Source: Acidimicrobiia bacterium
Lineage (GTDB): Bacteria > Actinomycetota > Acidimicrobiia > Spongiisociales > UBA5794
Assembly (NCBI GenBank): GCA_041393965.1
Contig: JAWKJB010000001.1
Location: 558,001 to 622,000, forward strand
Reading direction: 5' to 3'
DNA length: 64,000 nucleotides
Positions 8,926 through 16,876 of the stretch are shown here, piece by piece. The notes beneath the pieces were generated by a model that saw nothing but the letters and a program-made list of their open reading frames with translations, was not told where the DNA came from and did not search any database. The position numbers and the translations under genes were made by a program. Each line of letters begins with the position of its first letter. The stretch's first letter is position 1.

Positions 8926-10452
8926 TCAGTCCATGTGAAGAGCCAATTGACCACGCGATGCCTCCGTTTCGTCTCGAACACGTATCCGCTCTTTCAGGCG
9001 GTCTACGGTATCGGGCCGCGCGGTCAGATATCCCGCACAATCGAGAGCAGCCCCGAGATCGATCCGTTGAAGCAGACGCTTCGTGATCGGCCTCTTTGAA
9101 TCGGGGAACATCAGTGCCTCGAGCAGATGCCTGACATCAGGACCGTTGAGAATCTGCAAGAGCAGATCGGCCTGATCCCGGTCGTGGCAAGGCAGGATGT
9201 AACACGTGTCGTCCAGTACCACCGGCTTGCCCGCGATTGGTCCCAGCAGTCGGAACCGCGGTTCCTTGTGGAGTCCAGACACGGCGATCTTGAAGTCGGT
9301 GAACGTGTAGTCGCCAACACCGAATATGACGAATCGCGGCTTGCCGCGATAGATGCTGGATCGTCGTCCGTCGAACACATCACGGTGGCTCGTGAGGTAG
9401 TCCCATAGCTTGGGGGCCTTGTGCTGGAGCCACAGTGTGTTGTCGCTCAGCCGTCGTTGCGGCACGATGACCCATCGCGGCGTGTCGTGAGTGTCACCCC
9501 TATTGAGTTGTGTGCCCTTCACAAGTGGAAAGACGAAGTCGGCCTCAACGTCCACAACCTCGCCGAGTTTGTTTTGCAGCAGCCCGCTCGGTGTGCTCTC
9601 CAACTCCATCACGGGAGCCGCGTCGTGCTTCACACCCTGCCTCCAAGTGAGCGGTGACGCTCCATCCATGCGGCGTGCCAGTCGGTATGAATGAATGTCC
9701 GCCACCAGATCTCCGTTAGAGAAGCCCATGACATGTGATGGCTCGTCGGTTTCAAGCGAGGCGTAGACGGGTATCTCCCGAATCACATCGCTTCCGCCGC
9801 ACTCCATGACCAGCAAGCAGGCATCTACAGCCGCGCCGAATGCCCTGTGAGCATTGAAGCGGTAGATGCATGCGCTCTCGATGGGCCACCCCATCTCTTT
9901 CGAGTGCCTGAGAACGTTCCGAGCAACGATCGTTTTCACAAGCAGCGCGATTGTCGGCCGTTCAGAGGAAAGCTCGTTCATCAGCTTGAGTGTTATGTAC
10001 TCCGCGATGTCGAAATTCGCGGAGCCTGTAACGGCATCCAGCCCAGTCAAGCCTTTGACGTTCGATTTCCGAGGCAGGTTGTTGCTCCCAAGCGAGCCAA
10101 GTTCCGCGTTGGTGACCCACGGCGGATTACCGACAATCAGCATGGGTCCGTCTGTACGCCAGTCGAGATCCCGCCCGAGATCGGTACTGAAGATGTCGCG
10201 CTGCAGAAGCTGCACTTGTGTAGTCGGATTCCCTAACGCCTCCCTCGCCTCGGCGAGATGGCGAGCCTGGACGTCGATTCCGATCACCTCGTCAGGCTCC
10301 GGGTACGCCCTGAGGGCTGCCATGAGGAAGCTTCCGGTGCCGCATGTGGGCTCGAGAACACGTGACCACTTGATTCCTCGGCGCGCCAGCAAGTTGAGCA
10401 CAGACGCTGATAGCTCTGGAGGAGTCTGCCAATCGCCAAGGTCCCTACTCAC
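8926..10452 (-). CDS. N6-adenine DNA methyltransferase of a type II R-M pair
   Basis: The 508-residue protein has SAM-binding motif I (EPTCGTGSF, residues 34-42), an acidic IGIDVQ strand and the catalytic NPPW at 109-112, the gamma-class adenine methylase order. A long C-terminal part presumably holds the target recognition domain. GTG at 10452 overlaps the endonuclease stop (GTGA), which fixes the start against longer in-frame readings. With the nuclease upstream it makes a complete modification-restriction operon on the element. Recognition sequence is not predictable by eye. Confidence 0.8.
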   Translation of the reverse strand: MSRDLGDWQTPPELSASVLNLLARRGIKWSRVLEPTCGTGSFLMAALRAYPEPDEVIGIDVQARHLAEAREALGNPTTQVQLLQRDIFSTDLGRDLDWRTDGPMLIVGNPPWVTNAELGSLGSNNLPRKSNVKGLTGLDAVTGSANFDIAEYITLKLMNELSSERPTIALLVKTIVARNVLRHSKEMGWPIESACIYRFNAHRAFGAAVDACLLVMECGGSDVIREIPVYASLETDEPSHVMGFSNGDLVADIHSYRLARRMDGASPLTWRQGVKHDAAPVMELESTPSGLLQNKLGEVVDVEADFVFPLVKGTQLNRGDTHDTPRWVIVPQRRLSDNTLWLQHKAPKLWDYLTSHRDVFDGRRSSIYRGKPRFVIFGVGDYTFTDFKIAVSGLHKEPRFRLLGPIAGKPVVLDDTCYILPCHDRDQADLLLQILNGPDVRHLLEALMFPDSKRPITKRLLQRIDLGAALDCAGYLTARPDTVDRLKERIRVRDETEASRGQLALHMD

Positions 10453-11306
10453 GACAGCAGCTCCTGTAAGCCTTCTGCTTCTCCGTCTGCGGCAAGGCCG
10501 ATAGCCCGGCCGTACTGGAGTCTCCATTGGAGTGCATTCGAGACAGTGAGGTAGCCCTGGTTCGGCGCCTCGTTCAGGACGCGGTCAGCAAGCTGGCGAC
10601 GGCCTATTTCGTCCAATGGAAGGTTGCGTTCTTCGAAGAAGGCAGTCAGATCGTCGTTGTTGCCGTCACGGTCGAGAATGCCGAGAATCCCTGTTGTCGT
10701 CTGATAGTCCGACGTCCGCCTCGCATCGATGAACAAGGCATGGAGGATGTCTAGGCGAGCGGCCTCAGCGGACTGGTCGTCCTCCTTCTTGTACACGAGG
10801 ACCAAGAGGTGGTAGCCGAGTCCGTAGACCTTCTGCGTAGCGTCCAGGAAGGGGCTTGAGGACTGCGGTTGCTTGATGGAGGTCACCTTCAGATCAACGT
10901 TCAACGATGGGAAGTCGATGCCGGATGCAGAGCTACCCAACTCGAAGTCGTATTGGCGGGCCAAGTGGTCTCGGAACGCATGCTCAACGTAGGTTCCGAC
11001 CGCCTTGCCGTCGGTAGCTCCGTAGAGCTCGGGGATCGCCCGACCCGTCAACTGCGTACAAAAGTCCTTGGCCTCGCTCTTGAGTCGGTCGACTGTGAGT
11101 TGGTCCAATGCCCTGCCTTCCTGCCGACGAATGACACTTCCGTAAGTACTGTACCCAGTCGGTCTGACACCTCGCCGAGTGTCTCCTCGTACGGCTGGGC
11201 GAGTTGCGAGCAGACCCGGGTCGGAGGGAGCGAAGAGGGCCAAGTACCTGCGCTCCAGTACCGCCATTGCCACGGCGCCGACAATGGGAGCCAAGTTGGG
11301 AGCCAT
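10449..11306 (-). CDS. PD-(D/E)xK-type restriction endonuclease
   Basis: The product ends four bases into the methylase gene and contains GIDFPSLNVDLKVTS, in which D131, D138 and K140 fit the PD-(D/E)xK nuclease core. This is followed by a conserved-looking SSSPFLDATQKVYGLGYHLLVLVY strand-helix. The start is uncertain. ATG 11306 gives 285 aa, but the first 55-65 residues look non-coding-like and a TTG near residue 67 may be the true start. Gene order nuclease then methylase, with overlap, suggests coupled expression. Target site unknown. Confidence 0.7.
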   Translation of the reverse strand: MAPNLAPIVGAVAMAVLERRYLALFAPSDPGLLATRPAVRGDTRRGVRPTGYSTYGSVIRRQEGRALDQLTVDRLKSEAKDFCTQLTGRAIPELYGATDGKAVGTYVEHAFRDHLARQYDFELGSSASGIDFPSLNVDLKVTSIKQPQSSSPFLDATQKVYGLGYHLLVLVYKKEDDQSAEAARLDILHALFIDARRTSDYQTTTGILGILDRDGNNDDLTAFFEERNLPLDEIGRRQLADRVLNEAPNQGYLTVSNALQWRLQYGRAIGLAADGEAEGLQELLS

Positions 11307-11310
11307 TCTC

Positions 11311-11400
11311 TGTGGATGGCTGCGGACGGCTGTGGAGGCCGGTGGACGCGAAAGCGCATCGTTCCGGCATCTGTGGACCCGGGTGGACGCCCATGGACAG
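11311..11400 (+). repeat. Cluster of GTGGA-type direct repeats inside attR
   Basis: Within 90 bases just inside the right end there are at least six close copies of GTGGAYGSC (GTGGATGGC, CGGACGGC, GTGGAGGCC, GTGGACGCG, GTGGACCC, GTGGACGCC). Repeats beside an attachment core could be arm-type binding sites for integrase or excisionase, or iterons. No equivalent cluster is seen inside attL. Confidence 0.5.
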
Positions 11401-11411
11401 GGCTTGGAGAT

Positions 11412-11454
11412 CTACGGATCAGAAGGTTGGGGGTTCGAGTCCCTCCGGGCGTGC
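11412..11454 (+). repeat. attR: partial copy of tRNA-Arg 3' end
   Basis: This is identical over 43 bp to 1406-1448. The acceptor, D arm and 5' anticodon stem of a tRNA are absent upstream, so this is an attachment site and not a second tRNA gene. Confidence 0.9.
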
Positions 11455-11468
11455 CGCAAGGGCTTCTC

Positions 11469-11745
11469 TCATGTCCGGTCGAGACCGACGACCCTTGGGC
11501 CGCGGCTGGGCCGCGGTGGGGCCGCGAGGGCGCGGCTCCGGACGTCGTCGAGGCGGCCGATCAGCGCCTCATTGTCGGATGGGAACAGGTGCTTGTGGCG
11601 GTCCATCGTGACGGCGATCGACGAGTGGCCGAGATGCACCTGAACGGACTTCGGGTTGGCGCTAGCCGAGATCAACAGACTGGTGCATGTATGCCTGGGG
11701 TCGTGGATGCGCAGACCCTCGGGGAGTCCGGCGTTCTCGGAGCTG
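11469..11745 (-). pseudogene. C-terminal remnant of a second tyrosine integrase
   Basis: The minus strand reads AGLPEGLRIHDPRHT, then LISASANPKSVQVHLGHSS, AVTMDRHKHLFPSDNEAL: the last third of an actinobacterial tyrosine integrase, with the HxxRH and LGHSS boxes. The nucleophile position, normally Tyr in DRYGHLFP, is His here. No N-terminal part is recognisable upstream of about 11745. It lies 15 bases beyond attR, as an integrase of an older element in the same tRNA site would. The remnant is non-functional. Confidence 0.75.
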
Positions 11746-12008
11746 CAGAGACGCGAACAGCAGGCCTACCGGGATCTTGTTCCGCCGAGCCTTCTTCAAT
11801 TCGGCTGACCTACCCCGTCCCAAAGCCCGGATCGGTCCTTGGCGGCCGGCACCCCGACGGGAGACCGAGGAGCGCCATGACCGATGCCGATCTGCTCACC
11901 GCCGTTCCCGACAACCGTGCCGCTGAGATTCGCTGCGATCAGCAGGCAGCAGCTCCGCTGTTGGGTGAAGACGGATCTCATCGAGCCGGACGTGGAGCGC
12001 TAGATCAG

Positions 12009-13190
12009 TCAGTCAGCGCCGAGACGCAAGAGTCTCAGGACCTCTCTCGCCACGAAGACTCGGCCGTACGTACGGCCGGTGGTCTCCTCGAGGATTCCTT
12101 CCTCGACGAGTTTTGACACTGCGCGATTCGCGGTCTGATATCGCACGTTGAGGCGCTTTGCGATGGCAGAAGGGGTGAGGACGGGGCGTTCGATCAGCTG
12201 CTCCGTGATCGTGATGATGGTTCCCTTCAAGCCTGCTCGACGAACACGCTCAACGGTGTTGGTCCGGTACTCGATCAGAGCGGTGATGCGCGAACGGGCG
12301 ACGCTCGCCTCAGCTCGGATCGCCTCCGAGAAGAATCGAACCCACGGATCGAAGTCACCTGTCGCCGTTGTCTGGGCGAGAAGCTCTACGTAGCGCTCGC
12401 GACGTCGCTCCAGGTATGGCGAGAGAACCATGTAGTGGTTGGACAACGGTCCACGGTCGATCAGCAGGAGGATCGCGACTAGTCGCCCAATCCGGCCGTT
12501 GCCGTCGATGAATGGATGGATCGTCTCGAACTGATAGTGACTGACAGCGATGCGGGCGAGAAGGGGTAGCGCGTCCTCTTCATAATTCCATCGCTCCCAA
12601 TCTGAGAACAGCTCCTCTAGACCCGGTCCAGGCGGTGGAGGCACGAATCGAGCCTCGGTGATCAGGGAGCCACGCGGTCCGATAGCAACCTGTGTCGATC
12701 TAAGGCGACCCGAAGACGACTCGTTCTCGGACGCGCGCATCAGCACCTCGTGGAGCTCACATAGCAGGTTGCGGGACACGGGACGAGTGGCGAGCTCGCG
12801 AACTCCCATCTCGGCAGCATCTACGTAGTTCGCCACCTCTTGAATCGGCTGCGTCAGCTCGATCTCGTCGATCTCCGAGGCAAAGAGGTCCTCCAGTGTG
12901 GAGAACGTGCCCTCGAGGGCCGATGTACTCACCGCCTCGCGGCGAATGATCGGGCGTGTGAGGAGATATGGCCTGTCAAGTTGGGTAGATGCCCCTTCGA
13001 GCCGACCGAGCTCCATCGCTGCCGCTTCGATCGTTGAGTATGTGTCGGGTGTGAGATCGATGCTCTTCGGGAGCGGGTCCGGTTGGAAGGCGTGGTGGCT
13101 GATCTTGCGCCCATGCTGTTCGACTGTGATGGGAACAAGTGTTCCTATAGGGGAGTCGCGGAATCGGTCTATGTCCATGGCTTCATGCAT
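12009..13190 (-). CDS. Fic family AMP-transferase with C-terminal winged helix
   Basis: The 393-residue protein carries the Fic motif HPFIDGNGRIGR (225-236) and an upstream inhibitory-helix motif SALEG (90-94, S/TxxxE). It is therefore a self-inhibited class with the inhibitory helix in the same chain. Residues about 330-385 form a winged helix (LTPSAIAKRLNVRYQTANRAVSKLVEEGIL). The reaction is expected to be AMP transfer to a protein hydroxyl. ATG 13190 or 13178 are both plausible starts. The upstream repeats at 13203-13303 suggest that the winged helix autoregulates the gene. It sits in the accessory zone beside the element. Confidence 0.85.
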   Translation of the reverse strand: MHEAMDIDRFRDSPIGTLVPITVEQHGRKISHHAFQPDPLPKSIDLTPDTYSTIEAAAMELGRLEGASTQLDRPYLLTRPIIRREAVSTSALEGTFSTLEDLFASEIDEIELTQPIQEVANYVDAAEMGVRELATRPVSRNLLCELHEVLMRASENESSSGRLRSTQVAIGPRGSLITEARFVPPPPGPGLEELFSDWERWNYEEDALPLLARIAVSHYQFETIHPFIDGNGRIGRLVAILLLIDRGPLSNHYMVLSPYLERRRERYVELLAQTTATGDFDPWVRFFSEAIRAEASVARSRITALIEYRTNTVERVRRAGLKGTIITITEQLIERPVLTPSAIAKRLNVRYQTANRAVSKLVEEGILEETTGRTYGRVFVAREVLRLLRLGAD

Positions 13191-13202
13191 ACCCCATGCT
13201 CT

Positions 13203-13303
13203 AGTTGTGATATTCGAGGGTCCGATTTCACAACATCGTGCATTCGCAAGGCAGAATATCACAACTAACGCTTTAGATGTGAAATCTCATGGGTGAAATT
13301 CAC
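13203..13303. promoter_or_regulatory. Operator-like inverted repeats upstream of fic
   Basis: AGTTGTGATATTC (13203-13215) is perfectly inverted as GAATATCACAACT (13254-13266). Related half-sites GATTTCACAAC (13224-13234) and GATGTGAAATC (13276-13286) lie between and beyond them, followed by the palindrome GTGAAATTCAC (13293-13303). The shared unit is about TTGTGAWATY. The array lies directly upstream of fic in an AT-rich stretch, so it probably serves as operator for the Fic protein's own winged helix. Confidence 0.6.
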
Positions 13304-13413
13304 GTTGGAGGGGCCTTTCACCAAGGCACCGGTGCCGCGGCGCAGCTCGTTCTCGTCCGCCGTGCCCAGGGATCTGGGCCGCGGCTGGGCCGCGAGACAC
13401 TGGAAAACGACCG

Positions 13414-13877
13414 TCAACGACGCGAACCGTCGTGAGGTGAAATCCCAAGCGCCACGCTTGTACTGCAAGGGCTTAGGTCGATGGAAGCTCGCTGGCCTTC
13501 TGCCGCTTGGGAGCCATCCGGGCTTGCGTAGCCCACCCACTTCGCGTACACCTTCGAGCGCAGCAGCGAGACACCGAGCAGCACGAAGGCGACGATCAGC
13601 AGACCCCACACGAGCAGGAACCCGATACCGACCGATGGCGTGTCGACGGCGCCGTTGAGCACCTCGGGGGCGTGGGGCTGATCGATCGTGCAGTGAACAG
13701 GTCAGTGAAGTATCCGCCGGACAGCATCACGAGTGATGCGACTGTGGCGAATGCTGCGAAGAGACCGAAGCGGCCACTTGTGCCTGCGTGGTTGATGTAC
13801 AGCGATGCGACTCCCCAGATCAGCATCACGGCGGCGACGCAGCGCATCGCGGAAACCACACTGAATGTCGCCGTCAC
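13414..13877 (-). pseudogene. Broken small membrane protein gene
   Basis: The 5' part (from 13877) encodes membrane segments MRCVAAVMLIWGVASLY and LFAAFATVASLVMLSGGYF. Near 13680 the hydrophobic pattern moves to another frame (VGIGFLLVWGLLIVAFVLLGVSLL, KWVGYASP), which continues to about 13414. Together they read as one protein of four or so membrane helices split by a one-base shift. I recognise no family. It lies in the decayed zone between the integrative element and the core genes. Confidence 0.5.
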
Positions 13878-13982
13878 GACTTCAGCTGCGAAGTCTTCGG
13901 ACGCGGGCTTCGCAGTTCACCGGGGAGCCGCCGTCATTCACGAGCGGATCGTCGCAAGGGCGAACGCGCCGCAAGCGCCGCA

Positions 13983-14444
13983 CTATTCGGTGGGTTCGAG
14001 GATGACCACCGCAGTTTCGCCCGATCGGCGCGCGGCATACGCATCGAGGTTGTCATCGATGCTGCGCCACCGGTCCCACAGTCGCGACCGCTCCTCTCCG
14101 GCTGCGGCGCGGCCCTTCACCGTCTGTCGTCCGTCTGCGAGCTGTACGGCGGCGGCGGGATTCGCCTGAAGGTTGAGCCACCAGGCCGGTTCGCCGGCAG
14201 ACCATCCGTTCATCGCCATCGTGACGAGGTTTGGGCCATCCTCGAAGTAACCGATCATGACGCTTCGCTCCTTGCCGGAGCGGCGTCCCGTGGTGGTGAG
14301 CCGGGCCGTGCCCCACTTCCCAGGCTTCGGGCGAGACAGACCGATACGGCCACCGGTCATGCGATAGATACCCCGATGGGTCGACCAGGCGAATCGAACC
14401 AACCATCGTGGAGGAACCCACGCCCGCTTCTCCGACTGTGCCAT
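13983..14444 (-). CDS. DDN-family F420-dependent nitroreductase
   Basis: The product (153 aa from ATG 14444) shows the family's pattern: a basic N-terminal helix, then KWGTARLTTTGRRSGKERSVMIGYFEDGPNLVTMAMNGWSAGEPAWWLNLQANPAAAVQL. This is the split-barrel fold that binds deazaflavin F420 and reduces nitro or quinone-like substrates in the cytoplasm. The length matches the family. ATG 14444 was preferred to the longer reading because the family begins near this Met. The gene stands alone. Confidence 0.85.
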   Translation of the reverse strand: MAQSEKRAWVPPRWLVRFAWSTHRGIYRMTGGRIGLSRPKPGKWGTARLTTTGRRSGKERSVMIGYFEDGPNLVTMAMNGWSAGEPAWWLNLQANPAAAVQLADGRQTVKGRAAAGEERSRLWDRWRSIDDNLDAYAARRSGETAVVILEPTE

Positions 14445-14568
14445 TGGTCTCCTGATGATGCGGCGTCGTCTGGCATCGTAATCGGCGGATCGTTGGCGGT
14501 ACCAGCGCGGAATCCAGCAACGATTGCCGAAACACGGAGATGCGCTGCGATCTGTGTGTCTCCCTTGC

Positions 14569-14841
14569 TCAAGGGTCGGACGCGTGGAATCTGACCACGC
14601 CGCCTTTGTCATGAACTTCAGCGTGACGCCGATTCGTCCCGAACTCACGCCAATCGACAACCAGCTGGCTGCACCGGAGTGCAAGCACTGGTGTTGTGTC
14701 CTCGATCACTTCGGCATCGGCGAGGAGCAGGTGAACTTGGCCGTCGAACTCCACGAAGACCTTGTGATCACGAACGGTGGACCATGTCAGCCGGTGCATG
14801 TTGTCACGGGGTCGACCAAACCAGCCGGTGGGCAGTTCCAT
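14569..14841 (-). CDS. Small conserved-looking hypothetical protein
   Basis: The product (90 aa from ATG 14841) has a compact alternation of strands (TWSTVRDHKVFVEFDGQVHLLLADAEVIED...LALRCSQLVVDWREFG) that reads as a real folded protein. I do not recognise the family. A longer start at 14889 exists. It is transcribed toward the nitroreductase gene, with 124 bases between its stop and that gene's start. Confidence 0.45.
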   Translation of the reverse strand: MELPTGWFGRPRDNMHRLTWSTVRDHKVFVEFDGQVHLLLADAEVIEDTTPVLALRCSQLVVDWREFGTNRRHAEVHDKGGVVRFHASDP

Positions 14842-15014
14842 CGAAGCCGTTCCTGCGCGCTCGAACCACGCCGAAAGAAGGACCGCCACGCTGTCACGAT
14901 CCGCACTGGCGTCAGATCCGTCACCGATGATGTAAACCTACTCTTTCATCCGTCCGAGCACACAGGTCGGCTCTACTCCGTGCCGATCGGCCGTGTGTCG
15001 GTTCGCGCCCAATG

Positions 15015-15034
15015 TGCTACGCAGTGTAGTAGCA
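15015..15034. promoter_or_regulatory. BlaI-type operator upstream of blaI
   Basis: TGCTAC (15015-15020) and GTAGCA (15029-15034) form an inverted repeat around an eight-base centre containing a further TACTAC-like half on the opposite strand. BlaI/MecI repressors bind TACTAC/GTAGTA dyads. The position 38 bases before the blaI ATG fits autorepression. Similar sites occur at 16831-16851 and 18491-18505. Confidence 0.6.
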
Positions 15035-15071
15035 TTGCCCGAGGCGACAAAGCACGAAGAGGGCGTACGCC

Positions 15072-15422
15072 ATGGCCAAAGATCCGTTTCTTGAGAACGC
15101 TGTCATGGAGGTTCTGTGGGGCGCGGCAGGTGGGATGACACCCCGCGAAGTTCTCGAGGACTTGCCATCTGAGCATGCCGTTCAATACACCACCGTGATG
15201 ACCGTCCTCGCGCGGTTGTGGAAGAAGGGCCGCGTCGAACGCGAGCGCTCAGGGCGGGCCTACTCGTATCAACCAGTCCTCACGCGCAGTGAACATGCCG
15301 CTGCACGAATGGAGGAGATCCTCGATACTGCTGGTGATCGCAGTCGTGCGCTGGCGCGGTTCACCGAGCAACTGTCGGCGTCCGAGCGCAGGCGCCTCCG
15401 CGAGTATCTGGAGGGCCCATGA
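15072..15422 (+). CDS. blaI: BlaI/MecI/CopY-family repressor
   Basis: The 116-residue protein begins with a short linker, then the winged helix NAVMEVLWGAAGGMTPREVLEDL...YTTVMTVLARLWKKGRVERERSGRAYSYQPV. It ends in a dimerisation helix (LSASERRRLREYLEGP). This is the standard BlaI length and layout. It overlaps the following M56-type peptidase gene by ATGA, the usual sensor-repressor pair, and a BlaI-type dyad lies just upstream. The inducing signal is not evident; neighbours with cytochrome c and CopD-like genes suggest metal or envelope stress rather than beta-lactams. Confidence 0.85.
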   Translation: MAKDPFLENAVMEVLWGAAGGMTPREVLEDLPSEHAVQYTTVMTVLARLWKKGRVERERSGRAYSYQPVLTRSEHAAARMEEILDTAGDRSRALARFTEQLSASERRRLREYLEGP

Positions 15423-16294
15423 TCCAGGATCTGCTCGCGGAAGGAGTTCTCGTCGCCACCATCGGTCTCGTTGCCATGCCGCTCGTGTCCAGACGGTTTA
15501 GGACGGCGTTCAGCCCCACCCAACTCACCCGGTACAACTCCGTGACGATGATCACCGGCCTTGCGCTCCTGCTCGTCGCGCTCGTCGCATGCGCCGTTCC
15601 GGTCGCACGAGCCATTGCCGGCGTCGAGCTGCCTGATCGGCACTTCTTCCCGGGAGATGCCATCGTCGGATGGGTATCGGCGGCTGTTGCGTTCGTGGTG
15701 GTCGGTTCCTTCGCGATCGGGTACCGGCGGACCCGGAACCTCGAGCGAATCCTCGCGGTCGAACCGTCGCTTGGCATCCACATTGACCGCGGTGACCATG
15801 AGTTGATCATCCTGGCGACGGCACACAGCATCGCCTATGCCGTCGGCACGAGACAGCACCGCCAGATTGTGATCTCGGAGGGGCTCATGGCGAAGCTGAG
15901 TGTCCGAGAGCTTGTCGCCGTTGTCGAACATGAGGCCGCACATCTCCGTCTCGGACATCGCTCCGACCTGGCACTCATCGCAATGGTCGAACCGCTGTCA
16001 GTCGTGCTTGCACCGTTGCGGCGACTCACCGAGGTGGCCCGCGCGGGGTTGGAACGGGCTGCGGATGCGGCAACATCGGATCATGCCGCGACAAGGTCGG
16101 CACTTCTCACGCTGAGCGGCATGAACCCCCATCCGGGAGTCGCAGCCTTCACATCGGGCGACCTTGCCGACCGGGTCGACGCGCTGGCGATAGCCGAGAC
16201 ACCGAATGCGGCTCTTCGGGCAGCATTGTACGCGGTAGCGTCCACACTCGCTGGGGTGTCAGCGTGGACACTCGTCCGATTCTGGTTCCTCTAG
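15419..16294 (+). CDS. M56/BlaR1-like membrane metallopeptidase
   Basis: The product has 291 residues with N-terminal membrane segments (about 8-25, 44-65, 84-102) and a cytosolic zinc-protease site HEAAH at 171-175 (VAVVEHEAAHLRLGH). The C-terminal hydrophobic helix is at about 270-290. It lacks the penicillin-binding sensor domain of BlaR1, so it is the short M56 type. Translational coupling to blaI indicates that it cleaves or controls that repressor when an envelope signal arrives. Confidence 0.8.
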   Translation: MIQDLLAEGVLVATIGLVAMPLVSRRFRTAFSPTQLTRYNSVTMITGLALLLVALVACAVPVARAIAGVELPDRHFFPGDAIVGWVSAAVAFVVVGSFAIGYRRTRNLERILAVEPSLGIHIDRGDHELIILATAHSIAYAVGTRQHRQIVISEGLMAKLSVRELVAVVEHEAAHLRLGHRSDLALIAMVEPLSVVLAPLRRLTEVARAGLERAADAATSDHAATRSALLTLSGMNPHPGVAAFTSGDLADRVDALAIAETPNAALRAALYAVASTLAGVSAWTLVRFWFL

Positions 16295-16318
16295 ACCAAA
16301 CGAGAACAGGGAAGCGAC

Positions 16319-16393
16319 ATGGCCAACTCGAAAGCGACATCGGCAACGACCACATCCGCACCGCTGGCCCTCGTCCTCGGGAGCATCGCTTGA
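16319..16393 (+). CDS. Possible 24-residue leader peptide
   Basis: ATG at 16319 follows an AGGGAAG element and reads MANSKATSATTTSAPLALVL up to a TGA at 16391. That TGA overlaps the TTG start of cytochrome c (TTGA). Either it is a coupled small ORF or it is the true start of the cytochrome gene separated by a frameshift. Weak evidence. Confidence 0.3.
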   Translation: MANSKATSATTTSAPLALVLGSIA

Positions 16394-16809
16394 AGAAGCA
16401 CGCCACCTGGATCGCGATTGGAACTCTGACAGTGGTGATGGTCGTCGCGGTGGTGTTCTTCGGGAGTGGATCCCCGTCCGACACCGACGCAGGCACCGGG
16501 ATTCCGGTGCAAGACCCCGACCTCGTCGCGGCAGGAGATGATCTCTATCAGGCACACTGTGCCGAATGCCACGGATCCGATCTCCGAGGAACCGATACCG
16601 GGCCCTCCCACCTCTCGGTTGTCTATGAACCGAACCATCACGGTGATGCAGCGTTCGTACTCGCAGCAAGGAACGGCGTCACACAGCATCATTGGCCGTT
16701 CGGTGACATGGCCCCGGTACCCGGGCTGAGCGACGACGATCTTGACGCGATCATCGCTTTCGTGAGGGAGAATCAGCGAATCTTCGGCTTCGAGCCGTAC
16801 CCACCATGA
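16390..16809 (+). CDS. Membrane-anchored monohaem cytochrome c
   Basis: From TTG 16390 (GGGAG at 16379-16383) the product is 139 aa. An N-terminal hydrophobic anchor (about 5-26) precedes a class I cytochrome domain with the haem site CAECH (57-61), the GSDLRG segment, a probable axial Met (M107 in GDMAP) and a C-terminal helix DDDLDAIIAFVREN. The domain sits outside the membrane and carries electrons to an unknown partner. A longer reading from 16264 exists but runs through non-coding-like sequence. Confidence 0.8.
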   Translation: MKKHATWIAIGTLTVVMVVAVVFFGSGSPSDTDAGTGIPVQDPDLVAAGDDLYQAHCAECHGSDLRGTDTGPSHLSVVYEPNHHGDAAFVLAARNGVTQHHWPFGDMAPVPGLSDDDLDAIIAFVRENQRIFGFEPYPP

Positions 16810-16830
16810 GCGTTCGCACAGTACGCTGAT

Positions 16831-16851
16831 CTACTACCTAGAGTCGTAGTG
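16831..16851. promoter_or_regulatory. Second BlaI-type operator, upstream of SHOCT gene
   Basis: TACTAC (16832-16837) faces GTAGTG (16846-16851) over an eight-base centre. The half-site matches those at 15015-15034 and 18491-18505. It lies 26 bases before the SHOCT gene start, where a repressor would block transcription. Confidence 0.5.
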
Positions 16852-16876
16852 GAGCTTCCCGTCGATTGGACACGGC

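Noticed and set aside
11412..11454. A second tRNA-Arg gene
   Set aside because: Only the anticodon loop to the 3' end matches. No D arm or 5' acceptor is present, so it is attR.
11877..12116. A small plus-strand gene starting MTDADLLTAVPDN
   Set aside because: Most of it overlaps the fic 3' end in antisense, with no ribosome-binding site or family. The stretch 11746-12008 is left without a gene.
13203..13303. CRP-type binding sites (TGTGA...TCACA)
   Set aside because: TGTGA halves occur but with wrong spacing for a CRP site. The array repeats a longer unit specific to this promoter.
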